Source: JAFNAG01 sp050011535
GTDB lineage: Bacteria > Acidobacteriota > UBA6911
DNA: 7,834 nt
NCBI GenBank assembly: GCA_050011535.1
Contig: JBEKIX010000123.1
Coordinates: 1-7,834 of the forward strand
Direction of reading: 5' to 3'
Shown: piece by piece, positions 6,303-7,834 of the stretch
Layout of the letters: each line of letters starts with the position of its first letter
Numbering within the stretch: position 1 is the first letter of the stretch
Translations under genes and position numbers: made by a program
The notes under the pieces: generated by a model
Seen by the model: only the letters and a program-made list of their open reading frames with translations
Databases searched by the model: none
Told to the model about the DNA's origin: nothing

Positions 6303-7028
6303 TTACCGGCCGAGGCTGTTGCGCAGCGACAGACCCAGCACAGCCATTCCGAATTGGACGAAGAGCACGAATACCCAGCAGGGGAGCGTGATCGCCAGCA
6401 CCCGCTGCCATCGTGTGGCCGCGATCTTGGAAATGCCGACCGTCAGCAGGATTACGTACCAGAGTTCGAAGATATTGATGTTGCCCGCCAGCACTGACCA
6501 GGGTAGACGCAGGTGCGGCAGCAGCAGATTCAGGCCGACGGCGACGTTCATCTGTTCAGGCTGAGTTACGACCGCGAACCCTTGCATCCTGAGAATAAGA
6601 AGAATGGTCGCGTCCCGGACCAGGATAGGCACGTACGAGTATGCAACCACGCTGAGCACGCACGAAAAGGCAAGATTATCGAGGAAAACCTGCGCGGGCA
6701 GCCAAAGTACCGCCGCAAAAACCAGCCACTTCAAAATTAGCAGCAGCGGCACGGCGAATGTGACCCATTGTTGCGATTTTCGCGCCAGATCCAGGGCCAC
6801 GGCAACCTGTTCGCGCGACACTCCCGCAGCCTGCAGTTGGTGCTGTGACCACTGAATACCCAGCGGCATCTGCAACGCGGCAATCGTCACGAACGATAGC
6901 CCAAGAACGCATAACGGCAGCAGAAAACTCGGACCGCGCAGGTCGCGCGTAAAAGCAACTTCAGGCGAATGCACCGCCTCGATCAATATCGCAAAGCGGT
7001 CCGCAATCCAACGCCAGGTGCGCATCAT
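6303..7028 (-). CDS. Yip1-family integral membrane protein
   Basis: A 241-residue polytopic inner-membrane protein. Hydrophobic segments are seen at about residues 34-53, 89-111, 119-147, 186-203 and 209-234. A short polar N-terminal part (W-R-W-I-A-D-R-F) and an amphipathic loop around 60-88 complete the layout. The pattern of an N-terminal cytosolic piece, about five helices, and N-I-F-E-L-W-Y-V-I-L-L-T-V-G-I before the last helix pair is typical of bacterial Yip1-domain proteins, whose function is poorly known. The start codon at 7028 is preceded by GAGGTG (complement of 7034-7039), which lies inside the last codons of the upstream thioredoxin-like gene. The stop-to-start gap is only four bases, so translation is probably coupled. 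A second ATG follows immediately and could also be used. Confidence 0.8.
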   Translation of the reverse strand: MMRTWRWIADRFAILIEAVHSPEVAFTRDLRGPSFLLPLCVLGLSFVTIAALQMPLGIQWSQHQLQAAGVSREQVAVALDLARKSQQWVTFAVPLLLILKWLVFAAVLWLPAQVFLDNLAFSCVLSVVAYSYVPILVRDATILLILRMQGFAVVTQPEQMNVAVGLNLLLPHLRLPWSVLAGNINIFELWYVILLTVGISKIAATRWQRVLAITLPCWVFVLFVQFGMAVLGLSLRNSLGR

Positions 7029-7032
7029 CTTT

Positions 7033-7536
7033 TCACCTCTCTTCCTGCATCAACCTGCGAAACAGTCCTTCCTCTTCCCTAGCGTCGCGCTGGCCGGCGC
7101 GCGCGTATCGAACCTCTCCGAGGGCATCGAACCAATAGATCGTAGGGGTAACCAGCTTGCGCACCTGTTTCAGGAATCGTCCGTCCGGATCGACGTAGAT
7201 AGGGAAAAAGGGGCGCATGCCCGCCGCGCTTTTCTCCGTGGACAACAGGACGATTCTCACATCCGGAAAAGAGGGCGCGATCGACTCCAGACCGTTGATC
7301 TCGAGGCGGCACGCATCACATCCAGGTTGAAACACGACCAGCACGGTCCGGACACCACGCCATGCACCCGTTTCGACGGACCGCCCCTCGGCAGTTTGCA
7401 GAGGCAGGAGCGGCAAGACGTCCCCCGGATGCAGCCCTTCAAAGTCCTTCAAGGTGGCGTCTGCCAGGAAAAAGATCAGCACCGGGGTCACGGCGACCGC
7501 AATCAACAGGGCCAGCCACAACTTTCGTTTTCCCAT
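7033..7536 (-). CDS. membrane-anchored thioredoxin-fold (redoxin/TlpA-like) protein with CDAC motif
   Basis: A 167-residue protein. I chose the ATG at 7536, with AGGG five bases upstream. The frame remains open to a GTG at 7575, but the added 13 residues are polar and precede the natural K-R-K plus hydrophobic anchor. Residues 6-25 form an uncleaved anchor or signal peptide. Then H-P-G-D-V-L-P-L-L-P-L follows, the usual redoxin opening, and a beta strand V-L-V-V-F-Q-P-G-C73-D-A-C76. After this come V-R-I-V-L-L-S-T, P-I-Y-V-D-P-D-G and T-P131-T-I-Y-W with the cis-proline. The fold would sit on the periplasmic side and exchange thiols or disulfides. CDAC departs from the common CPYC/CGPC sites, so its redox potential cannot be guessed. 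It heads a two-gene unit with the Yip1 gene, suggesting a shared membrane function. Confidence 0.85.
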   Translation of the reverse strand: MGKRKLWLALLIAVAVTPVLIFFLADATLKDFEGLHPGDVLPLLPLQTAEGRSVETGAWRGVRTVLVVFQPGCDACRLEINGLESIAPSFPDVRIVLLSTEKSAAGMRPFFPIYVDPDGRFLKQVRKLVTPTIYWFDALGEVRYARAGQRDAREEEGLFRRLMQEER

Positions 7537-7634
7537 GATGACCCTATTATTTCGCGTCCTGGCGGGATATTTCACCGATTGGGGGTTGCGAAGAGTTTTT
7601 GTCTCCGAGCTGGGGGGAAATGTTCAATATAACG

Positions 7635-7670
7635 AAAAAGGGGAATGCGGCTTGCACCGCATTCCCCTTT
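7635..7670 (-). terminator. rho-independent terminator of the TonB-dependent receptor gene
   Basis: A perfect 14-base stem (7637-7650 with 7657-7670, core GGGGAATGCGG) encloses a 6-base loop. Read on the minus strand it ends in CCCCTTTTT, providing the U-run. It lies 21 bases after the receptor stop codon and separates the receptor from the thioredoxin-like gene. On the plus strand the arm ends in TTT only, so it serves chiefly leftward transcription. Confidence 0.88.
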
Positions 7671-7691
7671 GCATGAGCAGAACTGCTCGGA

Positions 7692-7834
7692 TTAGAAGTT
7701 GATGCGCAACACCAACTGGATTAGGCGTCCGCCTGGATCCTGCGTGTTGGAACTGTCGAGATAGGCTCCCGTTACCACGCCGCAGCTGGCGCTGGTGCTG
7801 GCGCACGTCGTGCCGTAAAAGTTGATGTTGTTGA
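7692..7834 (-). CDS. TonB-dependent receptor (Oar-like), C-terminal end (5' part outside window)
   Basis: The last 46 codons of an outer-membrane protein are visible, ending in TAA (complement of 7692-7694). The tail G-G-R-L-I-Q-L-V-L-R-I-N-F is a final beta strand with terminal Phe, the signal recognised by the BAM machinery. It is typical of the large Oar-like TonB-dependent receptors with carboxypeptidase-regulatory-like plugs that are abundant in acidobacteria. Upstream, N-N-I-N-F-Y-G-T-T and D-P-G-G-R resemble the last loop and strand of such receptors. Two Cys seven residues apart in the loop could form a disulfide. The body, including plug and TonB box, is outside the window, so the substrate cannot be predicted. 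The frame is open across the window edge with no start codon in context. Family assignment rests on this short tail. Confidence 0.75.
   Translation of the reverse strand, partial: NNINFYGTTCASTSASCGVVTGAYLDSSNTQDPGGRLIQLVLRINF

Noticed and set aside
5623..6564. Plus-strand open frame of 313 codons spanning the beta-barrel gene and part of the Yip1 gene
   Set aside because: It runs in another frame through the beta-barrel gene, which has a signal peptide and Shine-Dalgarno, and then antisense through Yip1. The product is Arg/Ser-rich without recognisable structure.

Overview
The window looks like a piece of chromosome from a moderately GC-rich Gram-negative bacterium, most plausibly an acidobacterium. 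This rests on the protein types seen, not on a marker gene. They include the C-terminal tail of an Oar-like TonB-dependent receptor ending in L-V-L-R-I-N-F, several secreted proteins with acidobacterial-style signal peptides, a Yip1-type membrane protein, and a long TPR/thioredoxin-fold secreted protein with an Omp28-like core. There is no rRNA, tRNA, CRISPR array, transposase or phage gene.

Layout. (1) 1-439 (+): the 3' end of a c-di-GMP phosphodiesterase (EAL) gene whose start lies outside the window. (2) 519-794 (+): a beheaded receiver-domain relic that has lost its phospho-acceptor Asp. (3) 920-2665 (+): a 581-residue secreted TPR plus thioredoxin-fold protein with a CPPC site, behind a plausible sigma70 promoter. 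(4) 5373 down to 2718 (-): a likely three-gene unit read as DUF1028 protein, MetX-like alpha/beta hydrolase, then stand-alone B3/4 (PheRS editing-type) domain protein; the first two are predicted to be exported. (5) 5374-5659: a 286-base divergent intergenic region with several inverted repeats. (6) 5660-6283 (+): a small outer-membrane beta-barrel protein. (7) 7536 down to 6303 (-): a membrane-anchored thioredoxin-like protein (CDAC) tightly coupled, with a 4-base gap, to a five-helix Yip1-family membrane protein. (8) 7635-7670 (-): a strong intrinsic terminator, followed by the last 46 codons of the TonB-dependent receptor running off the right edge.

How they fit together. Most genes act at the cell envelope: exported thiol-disulfide proteins (two unrelated ones), an exported hydrolase, an exported DUF1028 protein, a beta-barrel and a TonB receptor. 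The left end is c-di-GMP/two-component signalling. No complete known pathway is present. The parts most worth a second look are the TPR/Omp28-like fusion, the DUF1028-hydrolase-B3/4 cluster, and the coupled thioredoxin/Yip1 pair. For three minus-strand genes I moved the start downstream of the longest open frame, using Shine-Dalgarno position and signal peptides or membrane anchors.
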